This document shows positions 34,560 to 46,047 of a stretch of 64,000 nucleotides of DNA, one piece after another. The first letter of the stretch is position 1. Every line of letters starts with the position of its first letter. Where the stretch lies: assembly GCA_002150815.3 (NCBI GenBank), contig NDFF03000010.1:54470-118469 (forward strand), written 5' to 3'. Origin of the DNA: Grammothele lineata (Eukaryota; Basidiomycota; Agaricomycetes; Polyporales; Polyporaceae). The position numbers were made by a program, and so were the translations under genes. A model generated the notes under the pieces. The model worked only from the letters and a program-made list of their open reading frames with translations, did no database searches and had not been told where the DNA came from.

Positions 34560-35978
34560 CAATCGCATGGTGCGATCCCTTGTGAGGTCCTTATCAGCTG
34601 AACAACCTGCGCCTTCCAAATGCGGCAGGTACTCACCCAACCACCTCTAGAGAGAGATCTAAGCATCAGACAAAAAATCGGATGGCTGGAGCGTGTTCAG
34701 CGACCCAAAAAACGGTAAGGAGGGTACTTACATCAAGGGAGAGATGGGTACAGGGTGCTCGGATGAGAGGTGGGTGGTTTGTTGTGACTAGCAGCATAGG
34801 ATTCCGTGTGCACTTCGTCCACAGCTGCTGTGGCTGAGCTTCTGGCTAGATCATTGGAACACAGCTCCATCATTTCTCAACCGTTTTCCTCCGTTCTTTT
34901 TGCATCTTGTAGGTATTATTTGTCGGTCTTGTTTCCGGGTATCTGTGGCGCTATCGGGTACTATATACACTTGGGGGGAGTGGGCCATTGCTGGCAGCTA
35001 CGATTAATGAGGAATAGCAAAGAAGTATATTTTGCTATCACATCATTCTTGGAAGGTACATAGCATACCATTTACCCTACAGTTTTCGATGTGTATGAAT
35101 TTTGTATATTATATCTATCGAGATCCTCTATTCACATATGCAATCAACATTGAAACTTTTATCCCACACCTCTGCCTTGACAATGCTCACCACATGTTAG
35201 CTTGGACAATATTTCTTAGGCTGTCAGCTTACTGCTCCTAATTTTACTCCATCAAATGTTGCTATCAAATCTTAAAACATGCACCATTGCATTCCCCTCA
35301 ATTTTACCTTTTTAACGGTATATAATATATCCTACTTTGCTTTAGGCATCATGGAGATATAGCTCATACAACATATGCCAAAACATATGTCACAACATTT
35401 GTCTTGCCATGCAGATGCCATGCAAAAGCCATGTGGCACATCTTGAGCTTAATCTCCCATTCAAACTATAAAGCAGAACTTTAAATGCCTGACTAGGAGG
35501 GGAAACCCTATTAGAGTTGAAGAGATTAAGCTTACGCTGAAAGCATCAAATAAGCGCCCAAATAGCGGCAAAGTGCGACAATGTGACTGCCTGGTCACCA
35601 GTAACTGTCTGTCACTAGTGCAGAATGAAGGGGGTCAAAACAGAGTTGTGTGAATAACTCTGTCAGTTCTGCTTCAAATGACATCATTAGGGGCTCATTC
35701 ACGAGCCTAGAATTACGCGCATTTGATGGCTGACTAAGCGCCCAGATTAACGTCCATCTTTAGGATGGATTGATCAGAGAGAGTTTGGATGTAGCGTATT
35801 AAAAGGAGGCTGTTGGACAAAGTTGCGATTTTGTTTGCCCCATAACTCTATGAGTTTCAATCCAAATGACATCATCCAAGTTGCATCAGGTGCGTCAGAA
35901 GCAAGACTATCGAACTGTAAAAGGGCGCCCGCAATTCTCTCATATATTCAGCCCCAAACGGGCGCTTTTTTGCGCCAA
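34560..35978. other. AT-rich non-coding interior of the Mutator-like element
   Basis: No gene seen. Short words such as aaatgacatcat (near 35,678 and 35,860) and taagcgccc recur. Confidence 0.45.
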
Positions 35979-36088
35979 AGCGCCTGCTCACTTTTGCAGG
36001 CAGTGCTCCACGGCGCGTCTCTGCGCGTCATTTTCCGCAGTACGACGACGCGCCGTGGAGCACCCCCAGCCAGAGTGAGCAGGCGCCT
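35979..36088. repeat. Large GC-rich hairpin, about 110 bp
   Basis: Outer arms gcgcctgctcact / agtgagcaggcgc and inner arms gtgctccacggcgcgtc / gacgcgccgtggagcac are perfect complements, separated by small bulges and a loop of about 23 bases. It stands out in an AT-rich setting. Confidence 0.85.
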
Positions 36089-36587
36089 TGGAGCCAAATA
36101 GCGCCCAAATCGGCCCAAAATTGCGCCCAGGAGAGCTGTTTTACTGTCAAAACTCGATTAAAATGCGCAATTATGAAGATATTTGTGTATCTCCCTCAAA
36201 TCTGCATCAAATCACATGATCTCATAAGCGCCTGATATCCCGAGATCATCCCTATCTTATCTGCTCTTAGGCGCCGGCAACACGTAAGCTGGTTGTGCCA
36301 CAACAGCCCCTTCATTCCAGTCACTCTGCTGTGACTACTGTCACTCAGAGTAACTTGTAGTGACAAAACTTGACATACACCTAGCTCACCCAGTTCTGCA
36401 CGGAATTACATGAATGGGGGCTCAATAGAAAGCAATTGTATAGGGCTATTGATCTGTAACATTCGCATTCTGATCATATTAGTCATTGGTGCACTATAAG
36501 GCAATACATGGACGTATAGCTGTTACAAGGTTGCCATATGTCAAGATTCCCATAGCTCTGTAACTAGACTACTTATGAACATGGTTC

Positions 36588-37050
36588 AAGTGCATACAGT
36601 CATCATTTGAACTCTATTTTCACATGACATACACTCCCTCCATCAGTGATGTCATCTTGATGATGGATTGCTTGAAGACATTTTGGATGACGCACATAGG
36701 CGCTGGTAAGTGTAACATGCTTGTGTGACAGCTAGCTAATGCAGCTATACAGACAATATGAGAGTCAATGAAACACTTGATAGAAGGTCTTATAGGGTGT
36801 TGTAATCACACCCTTGCTGCTTTAGATCAGCAATGTGTATTCAGCGCCTAATATCAATGCGCTGCAGAGCGTGCTTTAATGTCACAACTATTATAACTCA
36901 GTGAGTATTGGACTTACAGACAAGATAAAGGTCTATACAGTCATCATTTCAATGCTATAAATAGATGGGGTAAGCTCCCCTTCTGTCAGATGTTAACTTG
37001 ATGATGGATGGCTTCAATAACTTTTGGATGACGCACTTAAGCGCTCTGTA
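36588..37050 (+). repeat. Two diverged direct repeats, about 340 bp apart
   Basis: Units near 36,590-36,715 and 36,930-37,050 share acagtcatcattt, then cttgatgatggat, then ttttggatgacgcac in the same order and spacing. Together with the hairpins this indicates stepwise internal growth of the element. Confidence 0.7.
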
Positions 37051-37084
37051 CAGGTTAAGGGTGAGCGCTGGTGTTGTGCAGGCT

Positions 37085-37330
37085 AAGAAAGTCACGTGCT
37101 GAAATGTGAGCGCTAACACTCAACCCTAACCCTGCGCAATTTCAATCTCCGCTCCAATCAGTAACTAAATCTTGTAGTGGGATCAGTGGCTGTGCTTACC
37201 AGCGCCTTTCTGAGTTCTGGCTGAGTCTGAAGCGGGTGACACTAAGCGTGTCGCGAATGGCACGGATGGCACGCCCATAAAAAACGATTATTCGTTCCTC
37301 ATTAATCGTAATGTGTGGTAAAGGGAGATA
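37085..37330 (+). repeat. Dispersed repeat shared with 63,360-63,590
   Basis: Both copies run in the same direction and share ttcaatctccgctcca, atcagtggctgtgcttac, gcgcctttctgag and cgcccataaaaaacgattat. This one contains aaccctaaccct (37,122-37,133). The other copy lies directly upstream of the F-box gene at 62,244-63,416, so the element interior may have been taken from such a locus, or the reverse. Confidence 0.75.
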
Positions 37331-37714
37331 TTTTGAAACTGATAAGGATCCCAAGAACCCAAATAAGGACCGATAACAAATGTAACTGGCGTGGAAGATA
37401 GTGTAATATGATACAAACAAGCTAAAGAAAACCGCTTAGCAATATCTATTGCAGGACAGGAGATATGGCTCATGTACTCCAGGAGGAGCACATGTGTCTG
37501 GACAGATGTCCACATGCAGGAGTGAAATGGTGGCTACGGTTTATGCAATGTATAATGATACATGACAAGGGACAATTTGTTTGAAGGTAATCCGATCAGT
37601 TTTGGTAGAGATATGGAGGGGGAAAGTGGGCTGTGGCTGAGCCATCATTGTGTTCACTGTACAATGATATTACTGCACATGTTTGACGCGTTTGGTGGCC
37701 TGAACTCCAGTAAA

Positions 37715-38614
37715 CAAACACTACAAGCTGCAACAAAAACGAAGGAGAACGGATAAGAACTGGGGAAGATACATCTGGCCTGTCTGGTGGCTGAGGAGGA
37801 TTCCATCCCCTCTTGAGGGTGCAAATCAAAAGCGCGCGGCTGCGCGCGTGTACTTCTCAATAGTACTTACAAATGCGCACAAAACACAAAAAAGACGGCG
37901 CGATTCCGTCCACATTTGCCCGAGATACACCTGCTCCCCCTGGTGCTACTCAGGAGGAGCAGATGACCTATCTCGGGAACGCGTGGACGGATTCGCACGC
38001 GAAAGGTCGCGTTTTAAAGCCTTTGAATACAGCTTTCAAACGCGTCCCTTCGCGCGCGAGGGACGCAAAAAACGCGTGAGCTATTTGAAGATTGATGCGC
38101 GCACCTGGCCCATTTAGCCCCCTGCTAGTAAACAAGTACTAGCCCACCTATTACGGGCGCATTAGATGGGTCCAAAATGCGGCTACAATCCGCATTGAAT
38201 GCACCTAATGCGCCCCCAATAGGTGGGGAACTGATTGCGCTATAACTTCAATGGGGTCTCCCGGAAAACCAAAAAAAAGCGCCCAAAGCGCGCGCGAGGG
38301 GCGGGAGGGCGCGCGCAGGGGGCGGGAGGCGCGGGAGGGTGCGCAGGATTGATGGGAAGGCACCGGAAATAGGCGGGGCACTGCTGGGAACCCCGGAAAA
38401 CCCGGAGATGATATTCTGAGGCTGTTATCTACAGAGATAAGCCAATCCAGCTTATCTGCTCATAGATAACAGCTTCCGGAGGGCTGCTACCGCATTTGGG
38501 GGTTCATTTCGGATCACCCGGGGCTTTGTATTACATCAAAAATTCCGCCGTAATTAGTTGCATAACATTTTAGGCGGTTGGCCAGCACTTGATGTATCAG
38601 AACTACAGCAGCTG
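37715..38614 (-). repeat. Mutator-like element long terminal inverted repeat, right
   Basis: Reverse complement of the left TIR; the outer end reads, outward to inward, cagctgctgtagtt then ctgatacatcaagtgctggcc. Identity is highest at about 37,850-38,290. Confidence 0.85.
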
Positions 38615-38624
38615 CTGCCGAGGA
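38615..38624. repeat. Mutator-like element target duplication, right
   Basis: Exact copy of 32,152-32,161, followed directly by the continuing host-gene frame (NAYDETWLQ). Confidence 0.9.
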
Positions 38625-39063
38625 ATGCGTACGACGAGACGTGGCTGCAACGTCTCACGGACGTTCAGCGGGAGGAGTTGAATATCGTTGAGGAGGAGCA
38701 CAACTTTGTTGTCAATGACAAGCTGCAAGCGTACGGCTGTTTTTTTTCACTGCTAGGATGCGATTGCCGACTGATCGTCTGATTTTTTCTGCACAGGCTT
38801 GCCCATGAATTCAGGAGTGTAACTATGGATGGTTTGACGTTCGTTTGAAGGGAATAGTGTGTCGATCGACAAGCCGTCGGGTTAGACGTTGGGTAGCGAA
38901 CGGCGAATCAATAATCAAACTTTCAAAGCTTAGGGGCAGCGGTCGTCTGCTGGCAGAACCTCAAAGGATAGCCTAGGGAGTCCTCGTACACTGCGCAAAC
39001 AATCTTGTGTATATAGTCACGATGTGGTATAGCTTGCGTTTTGTCCTCAGACGTTCAAGTAAG

Positions 39064-39066
39064 ACT
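39064..39066. repeat. CACTA target duplication, left (act)
   Basis: The bases act precede cactg at 39,067 and recur at 48,842-48,844 after cagtg. Three bp is the expected length for CACTA/EnSpm elements. Confidence 0.75.
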
Positions 39067-39085
39067 CACTGGGTTTCTGGCCCAG

Positions 39086-39345
39086 GTATCCAGAGAGTCT
39101 CCAATGGTAGCTACGCGGGATCGCGAACGTATCCGAGGCGTAGCAGAGGTAGCTAGGGTATCTGAGCGTTGATACTTGGAATCTGCGCGGAGCAGCGATT
39201 CCAAGTCTTTTAGGTCTAGATACGTGAGCATACGCGGAATCGCCCGCGTCGAAAGGGGCGGCTACGCCGCGTCGTGAGAATTTCGACACGCGAAGAGATT
39301 GCGCGTCTCGAGACTGCAGAGATTTCAGCTACTCCGCGTATCCCC
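39086..39345. repeat. CACTA left subterminal repeats (gtatc/gatac)
   Basis: The words gtatcc or gatac occur near 39,087, 39,129, 39,158, 39,171, 39,219 and 39,339, several next to tagc/gcta. These are probable transposase-binding sites. Confidence 0.7.
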
Positions 39346-39492
39346 ATGAGCTACGTCCTCGACGCAACCTCTCTTCGCGTCTCTGCTCGTGCTACTCCAT
39401 GTCGCTATTCACCGCTACTACTCGCTATTTCCGCCCTGCGCTGCTATATGGACCACCTGTCGGCTTCGCTACCATGAAACACAACACAAGTC

Positions 39493-40312
39493 ATGTCAAC
39501 CTCCCGTTCGAATATCCTCGGCCAGCGTACCAGCATCGCCCCGCCTACAGCCAGCAATCTGATGGCTGAACACCTCAAGGCTCCTCGAAAGCCTTCCTCT
39601 CGGGCGGATATCTTTGTTGCCAAGATTCTAACCGGGAGGCTGATGTCGAAGGGAGGAGGCTCGTTGGAGCCGTCGGTCGCGCTCAGCGTATGGGTAGAGG
39701 TCATTCCGGTACGTCAGTGTTTGCGTTTTTCGAGTCCGCTTGCTGAATTTCGGACCACAGGGCGCTGTCGATGGGATCTTCTGCGACGTCACTCAACGTG
39801 TGCTCACATTGCGCATTACACCGCCCATCCCAACATTGCCACTTGTTGTCCGACTTGACCAGTTCGCCGGGGAGGATGAGTCTGCGCCCGGAGCACCTCT
39901 TTGGGCGGAACGAGTGTCCGCCCTTCCTGAGGACCCCGTGCACATCTCTTGTGCTGTTGGATGGCTTCGGGACTTCGCAGATGAGCTCTACTGGCGTCAC
40001 GAAGCTCCCTCATACCAGTACAGCTCAACCCGTTCACGGTTGCCCTGGCTTGCTGTTGTAAAATACATGGACTCGTTCCTGGTGAGTCTATCATTTCCCT
40101 TCCATCCACTGCATATACTCACAAATGTACAGAAGATATACCGTGCAGCTATGAGAGGATTGCCCATGGGCCGATACAAACCTCGACCTCGACCTACGTT
40201 GGCAAAGGTGGAGTGCCTAGCCTCTCGGGAGGAGGGTGTGGTGGATATATGTGCTTTACGCGACGCGGAGCGTCTCTCTGAGTTCTTTCTAGCTAGTCGT
40301 AGAGATAAATAG
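39493..40312 (+). CDS. First CACTA accessory gene, unknown function
   Basis: Starts MSTSRSNILGQRTSIAPPT. Exon 1 runs to about 39,708 (SLEPSVALSVWVEVIP, donor gtacgt); exon 2 begins about 39,760 (GAVDGIFCDVTQRVLTL) and reads on through WLRDFADELYWRHEA and LPWLAVVKYMDSFL. An optional in-frame intron (gtgagt...tgtacag, 54 bp) precedes KIYRAAMRGLPMG and a C-terminus ending in SRRDK and TAG. I do not recognise a domain. Its position inside the element, just ahead of the transposase and in the same direction, suggests an element function such as binding of the subterminal repeats, as TnpA does in maize Spm (analogy, not homology). Confidence 0.6.
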
Positions 40313-40808
40313 GTCTATAGTTCAAACATCTTGATATTTACGCCTTAAACACTCTGTCTATGCACAGTCACGTGAGATTGTTGTGTGCTTCGAAGGTGGC
40401 AGACGTTCCCATGCGGCCGTCCGACATGTGCGCCCATCCTCCCTCTGTCCCTCATCACACAGCCCATCCTCATGAAAATTCTCTGCGCACGCCCATGCTC
40501 TCCACGATATCTTAACGTTCCTCGCTGGAAGCACGGCCCCGGAGTTAGAGGTTGCTAATCTGCACACCAAGGCCCGCCGATTGCGTTCTACGCGAGATCT
40601 ACCCGAGGCGTATCTTCACGTCGCAAACCCCAAGCTACGCCGCCTCTCCGTCTACAAGAGGGACTCAGCCAATATGCCCCTCTACCCCGTACCTCCTACC
40701 AGCCTCCCTCATCGACGTTGTCCGCGCCACTTCCCACTCCGCCCTCCGCCTTAAATTGTACGGAGTTTGGCCTGAGAGTGTAGCAGCCTGTCGATTCGAA
40801 GGGCCTCC
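40313..40808 (+). other. Spacer with a possible exon
   Basis: A frame around 40,470-40,740 (ALHDILTFLAGS, LPEAYLHVANPKLRRL) looks protein-like and may be a 5' exon of the transposase gene or a separate small gene. No start or splice signals could be fixed. Confidence 0.35.
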
Positions 40809-43800
40809 GTGAGCACGCGCGCTGAAAAGAATGGTGAGCCTCTCTTCTTCACGCGTTGTTTTCATTATGCCAACGCAACAAAGGGCAAGCTCGAGATCTG
40901 CTACTGCACAACATGCGAGGGCAAGGATGCAATCCCTCGGACTACACGCCTCGGACACGAGGCACGGGACCGTCGGTCTGAGATGCTTTCCTCGCTATCG
41001 CTCCCCAGCCAATCCAACAAGAATCAGTTGCACGAAATGGATGGTACCGCTCCAGAAGCCGCCTCAAGTACGATGGCGGCTGACTCTCAAGCCGCTCTGC
41101 TCGCCCCTGGGATAAGCTCTGGACCTGTGGTAAGTACCCTCCCTTATTTATTGTGCTCGGTCCTGTTAACACGGACCGACACTTTCGTGTAGGAGCCTCC
41201 AGTTTTAGTAGACGTTCAACCTCTCGAGCCCTCCCCTCCCCCGGCCCCTATGGGCCCCGTTTTCGTCTTTCCCCCGTGCGATTACACCACATACTACACT
41301 ACAGGTGACGCGGAAGATCCACCTTTCGATCTGGAGCGAGGGTCCTTTGGAGACGAAGACTTGGATGCCCCGTACGACGACTCAGACTGGGAGGACGTCG
41401 AAGGCGAGGAATTGGAAGGCCATGAGCTGAGTGCGTCCGATCTGATGGCACAGACCCTCTCCGAACCGCCTATACCTCCTGGCGTGCAGAGCAACGCTTC
41501 CTCCCCTTCCACGCCGCTCCTACCCACGACGGACGCTCCAGAACCTGACGCGTTCTTTGTTGCGCCCAAGTTCGATTCTGTTAGCCCGCTGCATGCGGTC
41601 CAGAGCTGGCACCCTGCCGTCCTCTTGGCGTCCTTCCTAGTCGCTTGGCTCCATCTCGTGGGACATCTCCCATTCAAGTACTGCGACACTGCCCTCACCA
41701 TTATCGGCTACATCCTCATGGCCGTCGGTCAGAAGTCTCTCCTTACCTCGCTGTTTGGATCCCTATCCGGCGTCTTATCAGCACTCGACCTCAATCCGTC
41801 GTTCATGACGCTTCCGGTCTGCCCTGATTGTGGCGAAGTCCATCCAACATCTGTTTTCAGCAATCCACGCGCTCAATGCAAAATATGTCGACATCCTCTC
41901 TTCACACTCGAGCCGACCGCTGCCGATCGCCGCAAGGGCCGCCAAATGCGACGTCACCCGAGACCACACATTCAGTTCCCTTACAAGTCTCTCCTCGAAC
42001 AGTTGGCTACAATTCTCTCCCTCCCTGGCATCGAGGAGGCTGTCGACCTCTGGCGAAAGCGCGTCCGAACATCTGGTTGGCTCTTCGACATCTTCGATGG
42101 ACAGATCTGTCGTCAGCTCCTCGGTCCCGATGGCAAGTCATTCTTTCGATATGATCTTCACGAAAGCGGTCCCAATGGAGAACTACGCATTGGTCTCACA
42201 CTCGGCGTTGATTGGTAAGTCTACATCTATATCCGGTGACAGTATAACTGACTTTGTATCTCAGGTTCTCGTACCTCCGGAGCAAATTGTCCCCGTCGCA
42301 TTCCTCGTGTCCAATCTCTCTAAATATCATCAATCTGCCATGGCATTTAAGGTATGTCTGCACCCGTGGCGTACGCAGAAACCTTTTATAACACTGTTCA
42401 TTATATAGATACCGCACGGCTTATCTCCTCCTGGCAGGAATCATGCCTGGCCCAAAAGAAGCGGATTCCGATCAAGTTCAGCGGTACATGCGTGTTCTAG
42501 TAAATGAACTCCTTCGTCTCTGGTCGCAGGGTGCTGTTGTACCCACTCCGAGATTCCCTCAGGGTCGCCGTATCCGTGTGATCCTTGTTGGCGTCATCTG
42601 TGATAAACCAGCAGCTCACAAGCTAGGGGGCTTCGGCGCGCATTCACACACTTTCTTCTGCACTCGCGATTGGATTTCGCAGGCTTTCAAAGCGACGGTG
42701 GAGGCTTTCAAGCGATCAGGTAAGTGATCTAGCCCCGAGAGTCACACGGGCTGACATTGACGGACCTATGTATAGCGTTTCGATCTCGAACGGATGCTCA
42801 ACACAGAGCATACATGGATCTGTATCAGAAATGCAAAACGAAAGCCGAGCGGGACGAGTTTGCCAAGAAATACGCCACGCGCTGGTCAGAACTTTCGCGG
42901 CTGCCATACTTCGACATGTGTCGCATGATTGTGATAGATCCTATGCATAACCTCTTTCTCGGTAGGTGAACGGGCTCATGCAATATATGTTGATGGCGCC
43001 GCTTACACAATTGTACAGGTCTCGTAAAAACACACTTTTATCATACTTGGGTTCAACTGAAGATCCTGCGGAAAACGAAGGAGTTGCGCCAGTTCCATGA
43101 GCTACTCGGTAGTGTGTGTATAGTCCACTCGTTTGTCTCGTCGGCTGTCTGACATACGGCTTTAACCAGCTTGCGCTGCCAACCAAGTTGGGTCGACTGC
43201 CGAAGCTGATCGGTGAACCAGCCGGAGGTTCGTTAACAGCGGACCAATGGCTTACACTGGTACTGATCGTGGGGCCACTGCTGGTACGTAGACGTTAGAT
43301 TTACATCCATGCCCGGCCCGGGCACTGTCTGCATGTATATACACTTCGTATGCTGACATTAAGGTAGATGCCACAGATCTGGGAAGGGTGTTGCGAACTA
43401 CGTTCAGATGATGCCGCTAGGCTCACAGAACGGCGGTCGCAGATTGCGCAGACGATCCTCAAGCGCAAGATGGCCCGTTCGGCCAAGCGATGCGCTGCAG
43501 GAGCCAGCCCAGCCACATCAAGCAATCCACGCCGTGGGAAGCGCAAGCGCAAGCAGACGACTACGGCATCAGCTTCGGTAATGCGGATATATTCGTGCAA
43601 TCCATCCTTGCTTCTAATCTTGGAAATTACCATGTTTTCAGGTGCCACCGGGACCCGTCCGTCGTTCAAATAGGGTATCGGTGCCTACGCAAAGAAAGAA
43701 GGTTAGAGTGCACTTGAATTGAACGTGGGGCATTGCTGATATCCGTGCAGGATATGATACTCGAAGAAGATGACGATGGGGCAATCGAAGCAGATGACGA

Positions 43801-45163
43801 CAACTGGTCCGACGAAGAAGCTGATGAGGACGATAGTTCACTTCCGTCTCACCTTCATCCCCGCGACCTCGAGAACTTCCTCAAGCTCTGCGAGTCGCTC
43901 ACAATCTGGCTGTCTGACGGTCTCTCTGAGGAGATGATCTGCGAAGCAGACAGACTCCTTTGTGAGTACTGCACTGAGCTCCTTGAGGTGAGTGGCTAGC
44001 GTCTTGGATCATCCTTCAAGTCTCACGTTATGGGAGCAGCTCTATGGACCGTCCGTTCTGAGACCAAATCACCATTACGCCATACATACACCAGAGTTTG
44101 TGCGAGATTATGGCCCTCTTCGCGAGTTCTGGACGTTTTTGTTCGAGCGGCTCAACAAGGTCCTCAAGAGCTTCAAAACGAATGGACACGGATCTGGAGA
44201 GCTAGAGACTTCATTCTTCCGAGAGTTTCATCGCTCCGTTCGTCTGCATCGGCTGGTATGTGTTATCACCTATCTACTGTTTGTTGTATTCATTCGATCT
44301 GCAGCTCCAGTCCGGCACCAGTCTCCCAGACTCGTCTATCCTTCATCACAGCTGCAAAGCTATGCAGACGAATGCGAGTTCGGATACCCGAGGCACTCTG
44401 CAAGCACTCGGTCGAGAGCTTGAGGAGGCACACGAACATGGTGCGTGTCTCTTCTTTTGGATTTATATGGTTTCACTAATGCGCGCACATGGCGATACTA
44501 GAGGGCATCACTCTGCAATTCAGCACTCGAGCGTCCCGCGAGTCATTCCAGGGAGACATGTACTACACTTTCTTCGCTTTTGTGAAGCGGCGCTGGCCTT
44601 CGCACCAGTTTCACTCCTTCATCGCCTGCCCGCTCTCTGCAACAAGCATTCTCATTCCCAACCTTGCACTCTTTTTCGACTACGTCATCGTTGACGGGCA
44701 TCGTTACGATGCGTCGCGTCGCGCCGCTTCCACGCGAGATTCCTTGGTGTTAGCCCGCACCTCTACAAACCAAACATGGGCCGGAGAGCTATCCGACATC
44801 TTCTTGTTTGAGCACCCCGCGGTCGGCCAGCTAGTTTTAGCCTTCGTGAAATGGTTCCGCCGATCATCTACAGACTTGTCTTGCACTCCGTGGAGAAAGT
44901 TGTACGTCCTTTCATGGGCTCGTCAGCAGGGTAATACTGACATGACATTCACTTGAAGCCCAAACCTCCGGATAGAACTTTGGGAGGCGAACCAATATCT
45001 CTCCGCCGATGAGCCAGGACCCGATGGTCTAATCCCAGTGTCAGACCTTGTGTCGCCTGTGGTGCGGCATGCGACCCTGATCGGAGGTATTGAGCGATGG
45101 ATTACCATACCACTCTCGCGAAAGCCCCCAGGTGCTCAGCCTCCAGTTGCACAGAGTTCATAG
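40809..45163 (+). CDS. Tnp2-type CACTA transposase
   Basis: Element-encoded transposase. The N-terminus has a Cys/His motif (CYCTTCEG...RLGHEARD). Next come an acidic linker (41,300-41,420), a hydrophobic stretch (41,610-41,720), a four-Cys knuckle (CPDCGEVHP...CKICRHPLF, about 41,820-41,905) and the Tnp2 core: LTLGVDW | FSYLRSKLSPSHSSCPISLN (intron near 42,215-42,264), INLPWHLRYRTAYLLLAGIMPGPKE, VGVICDKPAAHKLGGFGAH, FDMCRMIVIDPMHNLFLG (near 42,910-42,960), and the distal part FVRDYGPLREFWTF, ERLNKVLKSFKTNGHGSGELE (about 44,095-44,205). C-terminal exons give FFAFVKRRWPSHQF and RIELWEANQYLSADEPGPD, ending TAG at 45,163. About 12 exons; no certain lesion was seen. The start at 40,809 is chosen for the Cys motif. 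Confidence 0.85.
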
Positions 45164-46047
45164 ACATTTTCCGAATCTTGCCCAGCGTCTCCACGCAAGC
45201 AATGCCAGAACAACATAGGGTGACTCCACCACTATCGGCTGCGCCTGCAGTGCACCTTCCCCACCACGCGACCTCGCCCCTCTCCCGCTGGACCTACCAC
45301 TCCCTCAACACGACTGCAGGAAAGCAAGCATACACGTTCCTGCAAAGGATGTGTCATCTGACTCCTACGGCTACTATCCCAGACCCCACCGGTCCTCGCG
45401 CGCTGCTTCCATTGTTCTTCCAGACACCGTATCCAGCACACACCCCATAGCATCGTGCTATCCCTCCTCCGCCTCCGCGCCAACACATGCCTCACCCGCG
45501 CTCCCCTTGGGAGACACACTGCGCTCGCCCGCGCTCACCTTGGGAGACACACCATGCTCGCCCTCGTGTGGCGTCTTGGCTCTGACATACACGGGGTGCC
45601 CGCGCGTGCAGTGCATGAACTTCTCGTTAGCGATGCGCGGGCACGGCAGGGACTGCTCGTGCATCGTACCGCAGCCCGTCTGTCCACATCGTCGTCGCGG
45701 CTACTCCTGCCAAGCATCTCCTGACTGCGTGGCGTGGCAGCAGACAAGCATCTAGACGGCGCCTGCAAAAACAGCGGAGTGCGCGCCTCTGTACTGCGCG
45801 CTAAACGAACGAGCCCTTCGTCGAATTGTCCACATCGTAGCTTACGCGTTCTTGATACGAAACTTTCTACAAATGTTCTTCTGGATATGAGCTGTCATAC
45901 GAAATCAGTTTGGAACAGATAGAAGACCATTGACCAGAGCTATGTATGTTTTACTGTGATGTGCGCTAACTGTGACTCCTAACTCTGACCACGCTCCAGT
46001 TGCTCGCTACGACATGACATGTATAGACCTCAACTCAGCCCGACCCC
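45164..46047. other. Spacer between convergent CACTA genes
   Basis: No gene supported. It contains a tandem duplication of cttgggagacacac (near 45,506 and 45,538) with cgctcgcccgcgctcac-type surroundings. It should hold the two 3' ends. Confidence 0.5.

Larger units (their letters stand above)
32162..38614. mobile_element. Non-autonomous Mutator-like element, 6,453 bp, long TIRs
   Basis: Flanked by a 10-bp target duplication and bearing long terminal inverted repeats, about 0.9 kb each. A stretch at 32,663-32,930 and its mirror at 37,848-38,117 translate identically over 80 or more residues. No transposase (MULE DDE domain) or other gene was found in the 4.6-kb centre, which is AT-rich from about 34,800 on and full of hairpins and short repeats. 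The call rests on duplication length plus TIR length; other long-TIR families are possible. It must rely on a transposase made elsewhere. Confidence 0.8.
31306..38848 (+). pseudogene. Host-type gene of unknown function, disrupted by a Mutator-like element
   Basis: 5' part: an exon at about 31,294-31,795 (MFDPEKGKRC, VSGTPTSPWNASATAVFVEDF, TRMFRSHIRTLQSHC), an intron, then about 31,866-32,161 (LYKALHRHIPIIRRLGPAG, MSSDEED, RYQIMVKKGRSVH, LERYRRDKYGE, FVVKNLPR). The frame then meets the element at 32,162. The 3' part resumes at 38,615: after removing the element and one target copy, KNLPR joins in frame to NAYDETWLQRL, followed by NIVEEEHNFVVND, an intron (gtacggct...ctgcacag) and a last exon ending FRSVTMDGLTFV at 38,848. 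From memory this wording matches a family of uncharacterised, TE-associated or multicopy proteins in Agaricomycetes; no function is proposed. The exact restoration of frame shows the gene was open when it was hit. Confidence 0.75.

Noticed and set aside
37122..37133. Telomere-like word aaccctaaccct
   Set aside because: Only two units, inside a dispersed repeat whose other copy has a single aaccctaac. Not evidence of a telomere.
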